Below, in pieces: positions 9,701-18,475 of a DNA stretch of 64,000 bases. Each line of letters opens with the position of its first letter. Position 1 is the stretch's first letter. The translations under genes were made by a program, and so were the position numbers. The stretch is from WRGT01 sp964450405 (GTDB lineage: Bacteria > Spirochaetota > UBA4802 > UBA5550), in assembly GCA_964450405.1 (NCBI GenBank), contig CAYVCQ010000015.1, forward strand, positions 1 through 64,000. The letters run 5' to 3'. The notes beneath the pieces were generated by a model, which was not told where the DNA came from, made no database searches, and saw only the letters and a list, made by a program, of their open reading frames with translations.

Positions 9701-9965
9701 GACAACGCTGACAACCACACTTGCTCTTGTTCCTATTGCTCTGGGTATGGGCGAGGGAGCGGAACTTCAGAAACCGCTTGCAGTAACTGTAATTGGCGGT
9801 ATGATTGTTTCAACACTTCTGACTCTGGTTTTTATACCAGCAGTTTTTGCAGCGGTTAATGAAAAGGCTCAGAACCCCGAACCTCTCAGTTTCCCAAACC
9901 CCACAGCCTCCCAAACCCACAGTGAAAGGCCCCCTAAATCCCCCGGAGGGGGACTTAGAAGATGA
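6726..9965 (+). CDS. RND family efflux transporter, pump 1
   Basis: This inner-membrane proton-driven pump has 1079 residues. The N-terminus (KRKITTTMIFSGICLIGVIS) is the first membrane helix. Two large periplasmic loops and two sets of membrane helices follow, and the fourth helix holds the proton-relay aspartate (GTMVDAGIVVLESI). The layout fits the AcrB/HAE1-like group. The last 20 or so residues, ending PPKSPGGGLRR, are not pump sequence: they are the translation of a G/C-rich inverted repeat that begins at 9930. It is coupled to the adaptor gene by an ATGA overlap. Confidence 0.9.
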   Translation: MKLIEILIKRKITTTMIFSGICLIGVISASKLPVELLPDIELPALTVITPFENAAPSEVEKLVTARIEEAVTSVSGVSEVKSESIDGLSIVKVSFEWERDMDMALIGVKEKVDLIRGELPDDTGKSIVVKYDPADEPVLIYSVSLNSGDPKNTRKRAEKEIVPFIERISGVSLVELLGGDKREFLVEIDNASLYSKGISLPEIVQSIGMANYSYPAGSLVKEGKEYSVRTAGEFRNSEDIRSVVTGYSEKGVPVYLSDIATVADTFKERKSAVRFNGKESVALLIKKEPGKNAIMTCGAVRNEMVNIAAGKKSDFNIKCIYDQSKFIQSSIDNVLDAGILGGIISFFVIWFFLKTLVPPLIISLSIPVSIAGTMILMKVFNISLNTMSLGGLAVGIGTMVDAGIVVLESIQDFKDGDESLSGIEAAIRGTMDVAAPVTASLMCSIIVFLPIVFLSGLSGAVFRDLALTVSFSHLFSLLSSLTLIPMLSGLNITSLNPADYFKRLHMSDYEKEQLLKNSAKTELMNRMSKMSALSDRVMNRIDSAYQSVLRFAFARKKKVIISGCAAMFAGFFLFLFIYTELMPSVDPGEFSVEIELPGGTPLSETSNLCETFENYINATGSAEYVFTKAGCDPDDNISEKISGRGSDYALIKVFMKHGKSAPKFIKELKENLKFNDRAKITYRMKEDVVASVFSAGKGKTDVEIYGNDVADLKDSGNLVKDLLFNIKGLKSISSVFDRESPELRVDIDRKSAASLGLNVEEAASQLGMAVRGEVSSTFRDGDDEIDIRVRLNKADRTGIDSLNRILIKTSTGVTVPVSKFAEIKSGTGSGRIVRKEQSRINIVSADIIPGGGYVASKLRDLLSNIKFREGGQCKLADGSDQIKEAFGSLGFAMILAILFIYMLLAGQFQSLKNPLIIMISIPVTALGVSLALLLTGQTLNINSGIGMILLSGTVVNNAIVLFDFAEKEREKGVNVELAVMEAGRRRLKPIIMTTLTTTLALVPIALGMGEGAELQKPLAVTVIGGMIVSTLLTLVFIPAVFAAVNEKAQNPEPLSFPNPTASQTHSERPPKSPGGGLRR

Positions 9966-10042
9966 TGATAAAAAAAATAATTCTTAAAAATAAAAAATTT
10001 GAGGCCCTTGCCTTGAAGTCCCCCTCCGGGGGATTTAGGGGG
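9930..10042. repeat. G/C-block inverted-repeat element 1
   Basis: A perfect 27-bp inverted repeat (9930-9956 and 10016-10042, containing CCCCCGGAGGGGG) encloses about 59 bp of AT-rich sequence. The left arm lies inside the 3' end of pump gene 1. Related elements are at 13497, 54608 and 56761. Confidence 0.85.
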
Positions 10043-10110
10043 CGGGGAGTTGGTGGTATCGGGAGTTTTGGGGTCCTTAAGGGTTTACGATTGCGGTTCT
10101 GGGTCTTAAT

Positions 10111-13100
10111 ATGGTAAGTTACTTCATCAATAACAGAATCAGCGCCTTTATGGTTGCCGCGGCTTTTTTAACAGCGGGGATAATCTCTCTATATAAACTC
10201 CCTGTGTCGCTTGTCCCTGCCGCGGACAGTCCCGCTGTTTCTATTACAATTGAGTATCCCGGAGTGGGACCGGAGAAAATAGAACTTCTTCTGACAAAAC
10301 CTGTTGAGCGGATTATAAAATCTGTCAGCGGGATTACTGAAATTGACTCTGTATCGGAAGAGGGGAAATCAAAAATCAATGTCACATTCAGCGAAAAAAC
10401 AGATATAAAAATAGCAACAGTTCAGCTTCGCGAGAAGATTGAGCTGATTAAAGACAGCTTTCCCGATGAGGTTCAGGAACCCGTTGTGTACAGGTATGAT
10501 CCATCGGAGCGTCCGGTTATAATTGCAGCGATGGAGATAGAGGGCTTAAGCATCGAAGATGTGAGAGAAATCGCCGACAGCAAAGTTAAACCGGCTCTTC
10601 AGAGAGTTGAGGGTGTTTCCGAAATCAATATTGCCGGAGGTGTAGTAAGGGAGATCCATATTGAGACAGACAGAAGCCGTCTGGAGGCCAGAGGGCTCAC
10701 CCTGCAGGATATATCTTCAGCTGTGAGGAGTTCCAATATTTCGATACCCGGAGGGACAGTTGAAACCGGCTCTGGTATGAATGTACTGAATATCCCCTCA
10801 AGATACATGTCAATTACTGACATTGATGATACAATACTTTCAGCAGAAAAAGGGGGATTTGTATATTTAAAGGATATAGCCGTGACATCATTTGCACCGC
10901 GGGAGAAGGAGGATTATTCCAGGTTCAACGGTAAAGATCTTGTGACAATATACATTCACAAAGGTGGCGGAGCAAATACTCTCAACGTATGCAAAGAAAC
11001 GATGAGTATACTTAACTCCTTTGGAAATACTAAATTCAAAATAATTTATAATCAGGGGGAGTATATTGAGAAGGCGATAGATAANNNNNNNNNNNNNNNN
11101 NNNNNNNNNNNNNNNNNNNNNNNNNNNNNNNNNNNNNNNNNNNNNNNNNNNNNNNNNNNNNNNNNNNNNNNNNNNNNNNNNNNNCTAAATTCAAAATAAT
11201 TTATAATCAGGGGGAGTATATTGAGAAGGCGATAGATAACGCAGCGTACTCCGGTTTACACGGAATGTTTATTGTCTTTGTTGTCCTGACTATTTTTTTT
11301 CGTAAAAGGGAGACCGTTATACCCATAGCTCTGTCAATTCCATGCTCGATGTTTATTGTCCCTGTTTTTCTCTATGCCGGCGGACGGGGAATAAATATTA
11401 TGAGCTTAAGCGGGTTCGCTCTTAGTGCTGGGATGGTGGTTGATAATGGAATAGTTATAATGTCAGCGATTACTTCATGGAGAGACAAATCTATGGATGG
11501 AATTCTCGCGGCTGTTAATTCAGTGAAGGTTCCGGTTATTACAGCGACACTTACAACTATTTCAGTATTCGCACCCGTTGCCATTATCAGCAGCAAGGCT
11601 GAATCGATGTACGGAGATATGTCCTTTACCGTAACACGGGCACTGGCGGTATCGCTGTTTACTGCAATTATTCTTACCCCGTCATTCTATGTTACGTTTA
11701 AAAATATGCGAAAAATTAGAATACCGGATTTTCTGAAATGTAAAATCAATTATAAAAAAAATGAATCTGATGTTTCAGGAAACCCACTTCGACAGGCTCA
11801 GTGTGACACGGTGATTTCAAGCCGGGGTGACAGTGGTGTAAAAATAAAAATTCTTTTTCATATAAAAATGATGGAAGAGAAGATAATTGCAATGGAGATG
11901 AAGTGTTTAAGTTATTATAGAAATATACTCGCCTATGTATTTAACAATAGTTTAAGAGTTCTTATTGCTGCGTCCGGTATGGTCTTTTTTGCGGCAATAC
12001 TTTTCTCGGTCATGGATAAAGATTCTGTGTCAGATAACGGCGGTAATGAGTTTTATCTTTACATAGAATTCCCCACTGGAACATCGCTTGATGCAACAGA
12101 CAGAATTGTCCTTGGAGTTGAGAAGATTGCTCAATGCATGAAGGGTGTTGAAAACGTTTCTGTAAAGGTTGAGAAGTGGAGAGGTACTCTTACAATCCGG
12201 ACTCTTGCTGATCTTAGCTTTAAACAGAGAGCAAAACTTCAGACTTCATTGAAAACAAGTGCTGACAGTTTTCTAAAGGAGTATAAGTCATTCTCATATA
12301 CCTCCGAAGCTGATGAAATGGCCTCAAGAGAGATCAGTGTCCACTTTATGGGTGATGATACAGAAACTTTGAAAAAGATAGCCCGTGAAGCGGCGTCCCG
12401 CATTAAATCAATTGAGGGTATGGGTGAATGCTATCTCCGTTTTCGCGAAGGGAGACCTGAATATTGTCTTTCACTCGACAGAGATAAGAGCAGTATGAGC
12501 GGAGTGACTGCTTCGGCTGTTTCCGAAAGAATCAGAGGCGGACTATTTGGACCTGTAGCGACAAAATTCATTGAAAAAGGACGGGAGATAGATGTACGGG
12601 TAAGACTTGCCGAGGGTGACCGTGATACTATAAGTAATATAATGTCAGGTGTGGTAAAAAACCGGAAAAGTGAAGATGTTCCGCTCTCTGAAATTCTCAC
12701 CTTATCCGAAGGAACAGCGCCCACCCGTATTTACAGAATGAATGGCCGGAGATCTCTTTCAGTTACCGCTAAACCGGATACCATTTCTCTGGATGAAAGC
12801 GAGTACAGAATTAAACAGACTCTTGATGCAATGGGACTTCCGGAAGAATATTCATATGAGTTTGACGCTAAAATAAAAGAGTTTAAGAAGGAGAGAACCG
12901 AGCTTGCAATTGCTGCTTTCGTTTCAATTCTTGTTGTATATATGATACTTGCCTCACTCTTTGAGTCGCTGCTTCTTCCATTTCTTATAATGATATCCAT
13001 ACCGTTAGCCGCCGCCGGTGCTGTACCTGTATTATTCATCACGGGTGTGCCTGTCTCACCCCCGGTATTTATGGGTTTTATTATGCTGGCAGGGATTGTT

Positions 13101-13412
13101 GTAAATAATGGTATATTACTTATAGAACCGGTGAACATCGCTTTCCGGTCTGGTGAACTTACCAATGAAACTCTTGAGGAAAAAATAAGAAAAGTCGCTC
13201 TACGGAGGTTCAGACCGGTAATGCTTACGGTTATGTCAACGGTTTTCGGCATGGTTCCTCTTCTCTTTGGTGGAGGAGAGGGGAGTTCTCTTTGGGTCCC
13301 ATTTGCTCTTACGGTAACATCAGGTCTTATGTTCTCAACATTACTTACACTGGCAGTACTGCCGCTGCTCAGTTTTAAATTTTATAGAAAGATGATGAGG
13401 AGAGAAGTGTGA
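10111..13412 (+). CDS. RND family efflux transporter, pump 2 (split by a scaffold gap)
   Basis: Two open frames (10111-11084 and 11240-13412) are halves of one RND pump. They flank 100 N. The 55 bases before and after the N-run are identical, and removing the run plus one copy restores one frame (EYIEKAIDNAAYSGLHGMF). The joined product has 1048 residues, the normal RND length. Helix four carries SAGMVVDNGIVIMSAI. The cytoplasmic loop between the two halves contains a repeat-derived stretch (PLRQAQCDT at about 11787). There is only one adaptor and one channel in the operon, so both pumps may share them, possibly as a heteromer of the MdtBC type (inference). Confidence 0.88.
11085..11184. other. 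Assembly gap of 100 N with duplicated edges
   Basis: Bases 11030-11084 are identical to 11185-11239 over 55 nt. A 100-N run between overlapping ends is a scaffolding artefact. The true sequence is most likely continuous, with no missing bases. Confidence 0.92.
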
Positions 13413-13496
13413 AAAATCATGTTCAGAATCTATTAATTCTTTACAAGAACCGTTTTCTCCAACACTCATCACCCCCCATGCCTCCCGGAGGGTAAC

Positions 13497-13602
13497 CCCC
13501 CTATCCCCCGGAGGGGGCACCGAGTATATCAGTTATTATTGTTATGATCCATAAATTCATTAATAATTTCCCTCTTGCGTGCCCCCTCCGGGGGATAGGG
13601 GG
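13497..13602. repeat. G/C-block inverted-repeat element 2
   Basis: Perfect 24-bp arms (13497-13520 and 13579-13602) enclose 58 bp. The right arm and the next bases (CAGGAAGGTTT) match element 3 at 54899-54933. It follows the stop of pump gene 2. The 13413-13761 gap holds nothing else recognised. Confidence 0.85.
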
Positions 13603-13761
13603 CAGGAAGGTTTGGTCAAGTATCGAATTGCGATTTGAGATGTGGGTAGTTGTTAGCCTCCGGGGGTTAGGGGGCTATTGAGGCCGGGGATTTTCAGGTT
13701 TAGAATAGGAAAAAATATATCAGTTAATGCATGTGTACAAATTAGTAAAAAGGAAAAAAAT

Positions 13762-15300
13762 ATGAAACGAAATCTCGTACTACTTTTATTAGCCGCATGT
13801 TCATTCTTTACTCTGACTTCATGTTCAAAGGATTTTGAAACACTGAGTATAACTTCATGCACACCTGTGAATAATACACAGGGTATTCTTCCTGAATTTT
13901 ATGCAGAGATCGAGTTCAACAATGAAGTTAACCGTACTGACATCGAAGAGAACTTCAGCTTAAGCGGAAGCAGTGATGTTGCCGGGAGCTTCCAGTGGCT
14001 ATCGGGAAGTAAATTCAGATTTGTTCCCTCTAATCCTGTGACAAAAACAGGGAGATACATCATTGAATTACCAAGAAGTGTCCGGGATAAAGATGGCAAT
14101 ACAATGGATACTGATTTTATATCCGATTTTTATATAGGCAGCGATTTTACACCGCCGGCAGTAATTTCATCCGACCCCGCTTTTACAATCGGTGCAGATG
14201 ATAACATTCCGGTTAATAGGAATATTACCGTAAATTTCTCAAAGAGCATGAACCGTGAAAGTGTGGAAAAAGCCTTCAGTATAACACCCGATGTTTCGGG
14301 TTACTTTGTCTGGGGAGAAAATGTTCCCGGATTAACCGACAGCAGAGTTACATATACCCTGCTTTCGAATATGACATACGGAAAGTTATACTCATTTACT
14401 GTTTCGAAAAGTGCAAAAGATACCGCGGGTAATTCACTCAGCGGTGACTATAGGGTAAATTTTATCACTGGGGTGGACTTTACTCCTCCGCATGTTGATG
14501 GAATTTATGATTCAACTACTGCATCCGTTTATTGGACTCCCGGGATTGTTAATGATGCTGTGACAAGAAATGTAAAAATAGCTGTAGATTTCTCTGAGCC
14601 TATGGACAGGCCGAGTGTTGAAAGTGCGTTTTCAATAACACCATCAGTGCAGGGGAATTATCAGTGGGATAGTGACACAAAACTGATTTTTACTCCATCA
14701 GCTCCTCTTAATCCTGAAACAAATTATCAGATCTATATAGATAAAACCGCAAAAGATATAAACGGGCTTAAGCTTAACTTTATTTTTAATGTAGAGATAA
14801 AAACATCCGGACTGAATTCCCAATATGTTAAATGCGGTAATATTTCAGGTTCGGCAGATGGTGCTACATTTACTCTGTTTTCAACAGGTATACCAGCAGC
14901 GTCAGCATGGCCGTTAATTATAACAATGGGGCCGTTGATTCCTGAACCGCTTCCACAGGGACCGGAGCAGGATTACTATATTATGATACAGTTTGTATCC
15001 GCGCTTGTGCCGTATACCCCGGTTAATGTAAATAAATATTCAGTTATTGATAATGTACGGATTGAAACATTTAAGTCGGGACCTGTTGGTGTCAATGTTG
15101 CATCGGCAAGTATCGTCGGTATTACCTGGATTGATAACAGCACTGTCGTTTTTAAATTTAATCCGTTGACCAATAAACTTCTTCTGCATAGTCCGGCACT
15201 TTACAGACTTACTCTGGCGGGTGGGAGCAGTGGTATTAAAGATACTTTCGGAAATTATGCAGAAAAAGATATTGTATTTGAATTCAGGGAGGCACTATAA
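13762..15300 (+). CDS. Lipoprotein with SbsA-type Ig-like (Big_5) repeats
   Basis: About 512 residues. The start is the ATG after AAGGA. An upstream in-frame ATG would put 28 hydrophilic residues before the signal sequence. The lipobox is LTSC. At least three Ig-like repeats follow, each with the hallmark pattern of VNRNITVNFSKSMNRESVEKAFSI, an F.W turn and a TYT...V.K.AKD..GN ending. Big_5 domains occur in S-layer and surface proteins. It overlaps the next, similar gene by one base (TAATG). The pair is likely surface-exposed. Substrate or partner is unknown. Confidence 0.82.
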   Translation: MKRNLVLLLLAACSFFTLTSCSKDFETLSITSCTPVNNTQGILPEFYAEIEFNNEVNRTDIEENFSLSGSSDVAGSFQWLSGSKFRFVPSNPVTKTGRYIIELPRSVRDKDGNTMDTDFISDFYIGSDFTPPAVISSDPAFTIGADDNIPVNRNITVNFSKSMNRESVEKAFSITPDVSGYFVWGENVPGLTDSRVTYTLLSNMTYGKLYSFTVSKSAKDTAGNSLSGDYRVNFITGVDFTPPHVDGIYDSTTASVYWTPGIVNDAVTRNVKIAVDFSEPMDRPSVESAFSITPSVQGNYQWDSDTKLIFTPSAPLNPETNYQIYIDKTAKDINGLKLNFIFNVEIKTSGLNSQYVKCGNISGSADGATFTLFSTGIPAASAWPLIITMGPLIPEPLPQGPEQDYYIMIQFVSALVPYTPVNVNKYSVIDNVRIETFKSGPVGVNVASASIVGITWIDNSTVVFKFNPLTNKLLLHSPALYRLTLAGGSSGIKDTFGNYAEKDIVFEFREAL

Positions 15301-16757
15301 TGAAAAACTTTATTTTTCTGCCATTGTTTATTTTTCTCCTGGGATGTGAATCAAAACTGGATTTTGATTTTGAGAGACCGGAGGTTGTAGCGGTCTCTCC
15401 GGCGCATAACAGTACTCTTGTTCCAGCAGGATCCCGTGTTACTGTCGATTTCAGTAAACCGATGGATACCATAAAGACAAACAATGAGTTTTCATTAAAC
15501 AGTGACTCTGGGAAAGTTGAAGGTGTATTCGCCTGGGAGAACGGAGGAACAAAGCTTATTTTTACCCCGAGGGAGAATCTCTCAATGTCGGATAAATTTA
15601 CTATACGCGTTAAAAAAGGTGCCGAGGATGCTGATGGGAATGATTTAAAAGAGGAGTTTGTTTCAATGTTCTTCATCAACGGTGAGAACGGCTCCCCTTA
15701 TATAACCTCGTACACACCTCTTGCGGATTCTATAGCAAATCTTCCAGGTTCACAGATAGTTATAACATTCACGGAGCCCGTGGATCTTAATTCAATATAT
15801 AATTCTATCTCTATTTCGCCATCAATACAGGGGAGATTTACCTGGAACGCCGGGGTTGCAGATTCAACGGTAATTACATTTATACCTCTCTACGCATTTG
15901 ATTACGGAACTACATATACTGTAACCGTAAGTGATTCAATACTGGATGTTAGCGGCAACAGGTTGAGGGAGCCTGTGACATTTAATTTTACAGTTGGAGA
16001 TGATTTTATCAAACCGGAACTGGCTGTATCTCAGGATCTCGCGCAGGCTCCGCTGCTTAATTTTGCTGAAGCTTTAATTACTCATGGAGCGGAGAAGAAT
16101 AACCGGTTAGTTCTTAGATTTACAGAAATTATAAGCACTGATAATTTAAGAAGCGCCATAAGCATTTCGCCATCTGCCGGTTTTTATGTGAGCAGCGAGG
16201 TTCTTGCAGGAGCAACCACTGCGTATATAAATTTTACTGATAAACTGGTATCTGAAGAGATCTATACACTCCGGGTAAATTCAAGCATAACCGATGTTCA
16301 AGGGAACCCTCTAGTAAGGGATTACAGATATGTTTTTGTAACCGATGGAGTTAACTCTATAGCGCCTGTTGTTAGCGGAATAGGGGATCTTCTCCCTTTT
16401 CTTTACTGGACTAAGGGGGACATACAGCCACTTGCTCAACAGATTGCCAATCCGCTTTCTTATCCGGATATAATTGTGGATTTTACATCGGGGAATATCG
16501 GTCCGTTAGTTGAGATTGATCCGTTATCACTGTCAATGTATATCGAGCTTGTGGCAGGCACAGGGGCTGGCGGATCGATCATTAATATAGATTGGCCAAA
16601 CGGACCGCCGGCAAAATTCACAAGACTTAAATTCGGTTTATACGGTATTGGTGCGGGTAATATTTATAAGATAGTAATCAAGGGTGGAAAGAGCGGCTTA
16701 AAGGACATGAGGGGGAATTATATGAAACAGGATTTTGTGCAGATGATTATGTTTTAA
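15300..16757 (+). CDS. Second Ig-like (Big_5) lipoprotein
   Basis: This 485-residue paralogue of the preceding gene has lipobox LLGC near residue 15. Big_5-type repeats are seen at about residues 25-110 (PAGSRVTVDFSKPMDTIKTN), 115-215 and 230-340. The C-terminal 130 residues are not a repeat and resemble the C-terminus of the preceding protein, including a GG(K/S)SG(L/I)KD..GNY motif in both. It is translationally coupled to the upstream gene. Two surface lipoproteins made together may form a complex (inference). Confidence 0.82.
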   Translation: MKNFIFLPLFIFLLGCESKLDFDFERPEVVAVSPAHNSTLVPAGSRVTVDFSKPMDTIKTNNEFSLNSDSGKVEGVFAWENGGTKLIFTPRENLSMSDKFTIRVKKGAEDADGNDLKEEFVSMFFINGENGSPYITSYTPLADSIANLPGSQIVITFTEPVDLNSIYNSISISPSIQGRFTWNAGVADSTVITFIPLYAFDYGTTYTVTVSDSILDVSGNRLREPVTFNFTVGDDFIKPELAVSQDLAQAPLLNFAEALITHGAEKNNRLVLRFTEIISTDNLRSAISISPSAGFYVSSEVLAGATTAYINFTDKLVSEEIYTLRVNSSITDVQGNPLVRDYRYVFVTDGVNSIAPVVSGIGDLLPFLYWTKGDIQPLAQQIANPLSYPDIIVDFTSGNIGPLVEIDPLSLSMYIELVAGTGAGGSIINIDWPNGPPAKFTRLKFGLYGIGAGNIYKIVIKGGKSGLKDMRGNYMKQDFVQMIMF

Positions 16758-16769
16758 TAATATCAGAGA

Positions 16770-16906
16770 TGCACCGCCCCTCTGCCCGCCCCCTCTGCCC
16801 TGCGGGCATCTCCCTCATGAATGGGAGGAGAGGTGATAGAAAATATTTAGTATCATTCCTTGCCCCATTAATGGGGAAAGGTGGCCGTAGGACGGATAGG
16901 GGCGGG
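16770..16906. repeat. Imperfect inverted-repeat element, second type
   Basis: Imperfect arms (CCGCCCCTCTGCC near 16771 and GGATAGGGGCGG near 16895) flank an internal Met-Gly-rich reading (CCATTAATGGGG). The style is like the G/C-block elements but the sequence differs. It sits between the Ig-like lipoprotein and the HicAB pair. Confidence 0.5.
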
Positions 16907-16984
16907 GAGTTTTTAACATTATTACGTCCATAAAATGAATTTAGATTCAGGTTCGAGTTTCATATCAAAAAAAGAGTTGAAAAA

Positions 16985-17006
16985 ATGATAGCATATATGC
17001 TATCAT
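16985..17006. promoter_or_regulatory. 22-bp perfect palindrome, likely HicB operator
   Basis: ATGATAGCATA followed by its exact reverse complement TATGCTATCAT, 12 bases before the hicA start. HicB antitoxins with a ribbon-helix-helix tail repress their own operon through such palindromes. Confidence 0.7.
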
Positions 17007-17017
17007 GGCGGAGATGA

Positions 17018-17254
17018 ATGCATAGAGATATTTTCAGCGATATAACAGATGTTAAGTTTATAGATCTTCTGAAAATCTGTAAAAACCATTTTGGATTTCC
17101 ATTAATCATTGGGAGCCACTATATATTTGAAACTCCATGGGTGAATGATCCGGTAATAAACATTCAGGAAGACGGAATCTTTGCAAAACCATATCAGGTT
17201 ATAATTGTTAAAGAAGCATTAGATAAACTGGAGGCGCAGAATGAAAGGCATTAA
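17018..17254 (+). CDS. hicA: HicA-like mRNA interferase toxin
   Basis: The protein has 78 residues, the usual size for HicA. The dsRBD-like HicA fold is suggested by FIDLLKICKNHFGFPLIIGSHYIF, with the catalytic-type histidine at residue 34 in the GSHYIF turn, followed by a C-terminal strand and helix (AKPYQVIIVKEALDKLE). HicA cleaves mRNA and is blocked by HicB. The sequence is divergent, so the call rests largely on the HicB gene, which overlaps by 14 bases, and on the palindromic operator. The start has GGCGGAG just upstream. Confidence 0.7.
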   Translation: MHRDIFSDITDVKFIDLLKICKNHFGFPLIIGSHYIFETPWVNDPVINIQEDGIFAKPYQVIIVKEALDKLEAQNERH

Positions 17255-17597
17255 AAAGGATAAGTCAATTGCTCAGAACTATGACATCGAAAAATATACA
17301 TACCGGATTGAATGGTCCGAAGTTGATCATGCTCATATAGGCAGATGTTTAGAGTTCCCATCATTGGCAGCACATGGAAAGAGTGCAGATAAGGCACTAA
17401 ATGAGATAGAATTTTTAGTTGGTGAGACAATTAGAATCATGGATTTGGAAAAACAACCAGTTCCTGAATCATTCGGTCTGAAAAAGTTTAAAGGTAATCT
17501 GACGCTGAGAATATCTTCTGAAATGCACAGGTATCTCGCTATCCGTTCCGCCGAGGAAGGTGTATCTGTGAACCAGTATATCGTCTCGAAACTGTAA
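17241..17597 (+). CDS. hicB: HicB-like antitoxin
   Basis: The protein has 118 residues. The N-terminal part (YTYRIEWSEVDHAHIGRCLEFPSLAAHGKSADKALNEIE, split here by eye into two strands and a helix) is the HicB partial RNase H fold that binds HicA. The C-terminus (LTLRISSEMHRYLAIRSAEEGVSVNQYI) is a ribbon-helix-helix DNA-binding domain. It overlaps the toxin gene by 14 bases and probably represses the operon at 16985-17006. Confidence 0.88.
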   Translation: MKGIKKDKSIAQNYDIEKYTYRIEWSEVDHAHIGRCLEFPSLAAHGKSADKALNEIEFLVGETIRIMDLEKQPVPESFGLKKFKGNLTLRISSEMHRYLAIRSAEEGVSVNQYIVSKL

Positions 17598-17641
17598 TTC
17601 ATAAAATTATAAAGACATAATAATTGATATAAATAAAATAA

Positions 17642-18475
17642 ATGAAAAACTTAATCTACATAGTAATAATTCTATTACAGGGTGTTTCGCTATTCGCCTC
17701 TGCTGATAGAGCTATGTTATCTAAAACTGAACTTAATGCCTTCGAATATAACCTGAAGACAGATACCGCGGAGGAGATAACCGCATCGTGGGAGAAAGAC
17801 TCTGAAGCGAAACTTGTGGGTGAAAGGGTACTCTCTGATTTGAGAAATAACGTTGAGCATGGTTTAGCGATGAATGCCTTTTGTTCGTCTGAATCAATAG
17901 AAAAAATAATCGCTTTAAGAATACTCGCGGCTGATATAATTTCATCAGTCAACTCATCCAAAAAGATATCTAATCACAATACCAGAGGACGCATAGAATC
18001 AATAGTAGCGGCGGAGATACTTGCTAAGACAGGGAGAATTTCAATCACTCCTCTAACTCAGCGTGAGCTAAAACTGATTGACTCTGCGGAAAATATAAAT
18101 CTTTCAAATGATATTTTCTCAGCCAGAGTTCTGACCTCCGGGAATATCCCAATTCCTGAATATGCATCATCTGTACCGTGTGTTACAATACCCGCGCAAA
18201 CTTTTAATAAACTTAAATCGCATCCTGAAAAGAAGAATACGTTAGTATATAACTCAACCTATATAGAGTGCAGAAAAAATCTCTATGACAATGAATTTGC
18301 CGATCTTTACAAGCTGTTTCTATACGTCCGTGATAACAGCGCAAACGGTAAAACGTTTTTTTTAAAATATAATAAGTTTCCCTTCATCACCATTCAACCA
18401 CTATTCAATTTAACTCGATATAAAAACACCTCAACAACAAACAACGAAATTATACAACCAGGAGCACCCTCATGA
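17642..18475 (+). CDS. Secreted protein of unknown function, partner of the giant gene
   Basis: The protein has 277 residues with an N-terminal signal peptide (MKNLIYIVIILLQGVSLFASA). The body is mostly helical and charged at first (ELNAFEYNLKTDTAEEITASWEKDSEAKL), then strand-rich. No family is recognised. It overlaps the giant gene by four bases (ATGA), so the two are made together. A role in export, folding or surface display of the giant protein is plausible but unproven. Confidence 0.7.
   Translation: MKNLIYIVIILLQGVSLFASADRAMLSKTELNAFEYNLKTDTAEEITASWEKDSEAKLVGERVLSDLRNNVEHGLAMNAFCSSESIEKIIALRILAADIISSVNSSKKISNHNTRGRIESIVAAEILAKTGRISITPLTQRELKLIDSAENINLSNDIFSARVLTSGNIPIPEYASSVPCVTIPAQTFNKLKSHPEKKNTLVYNSTYIECRKNLYDNEFADLYKLFLYVRDNSANGKTFFLKYNKFPFITIQPLFNLTRYKNTSTTNNEIIQPGAPS

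Noticed and set aside
11085..11184. True missing sequence or pseudogene at the N-run
   Set aside because: The 55-bp edge duplication and the restored frame show an artificial gap.
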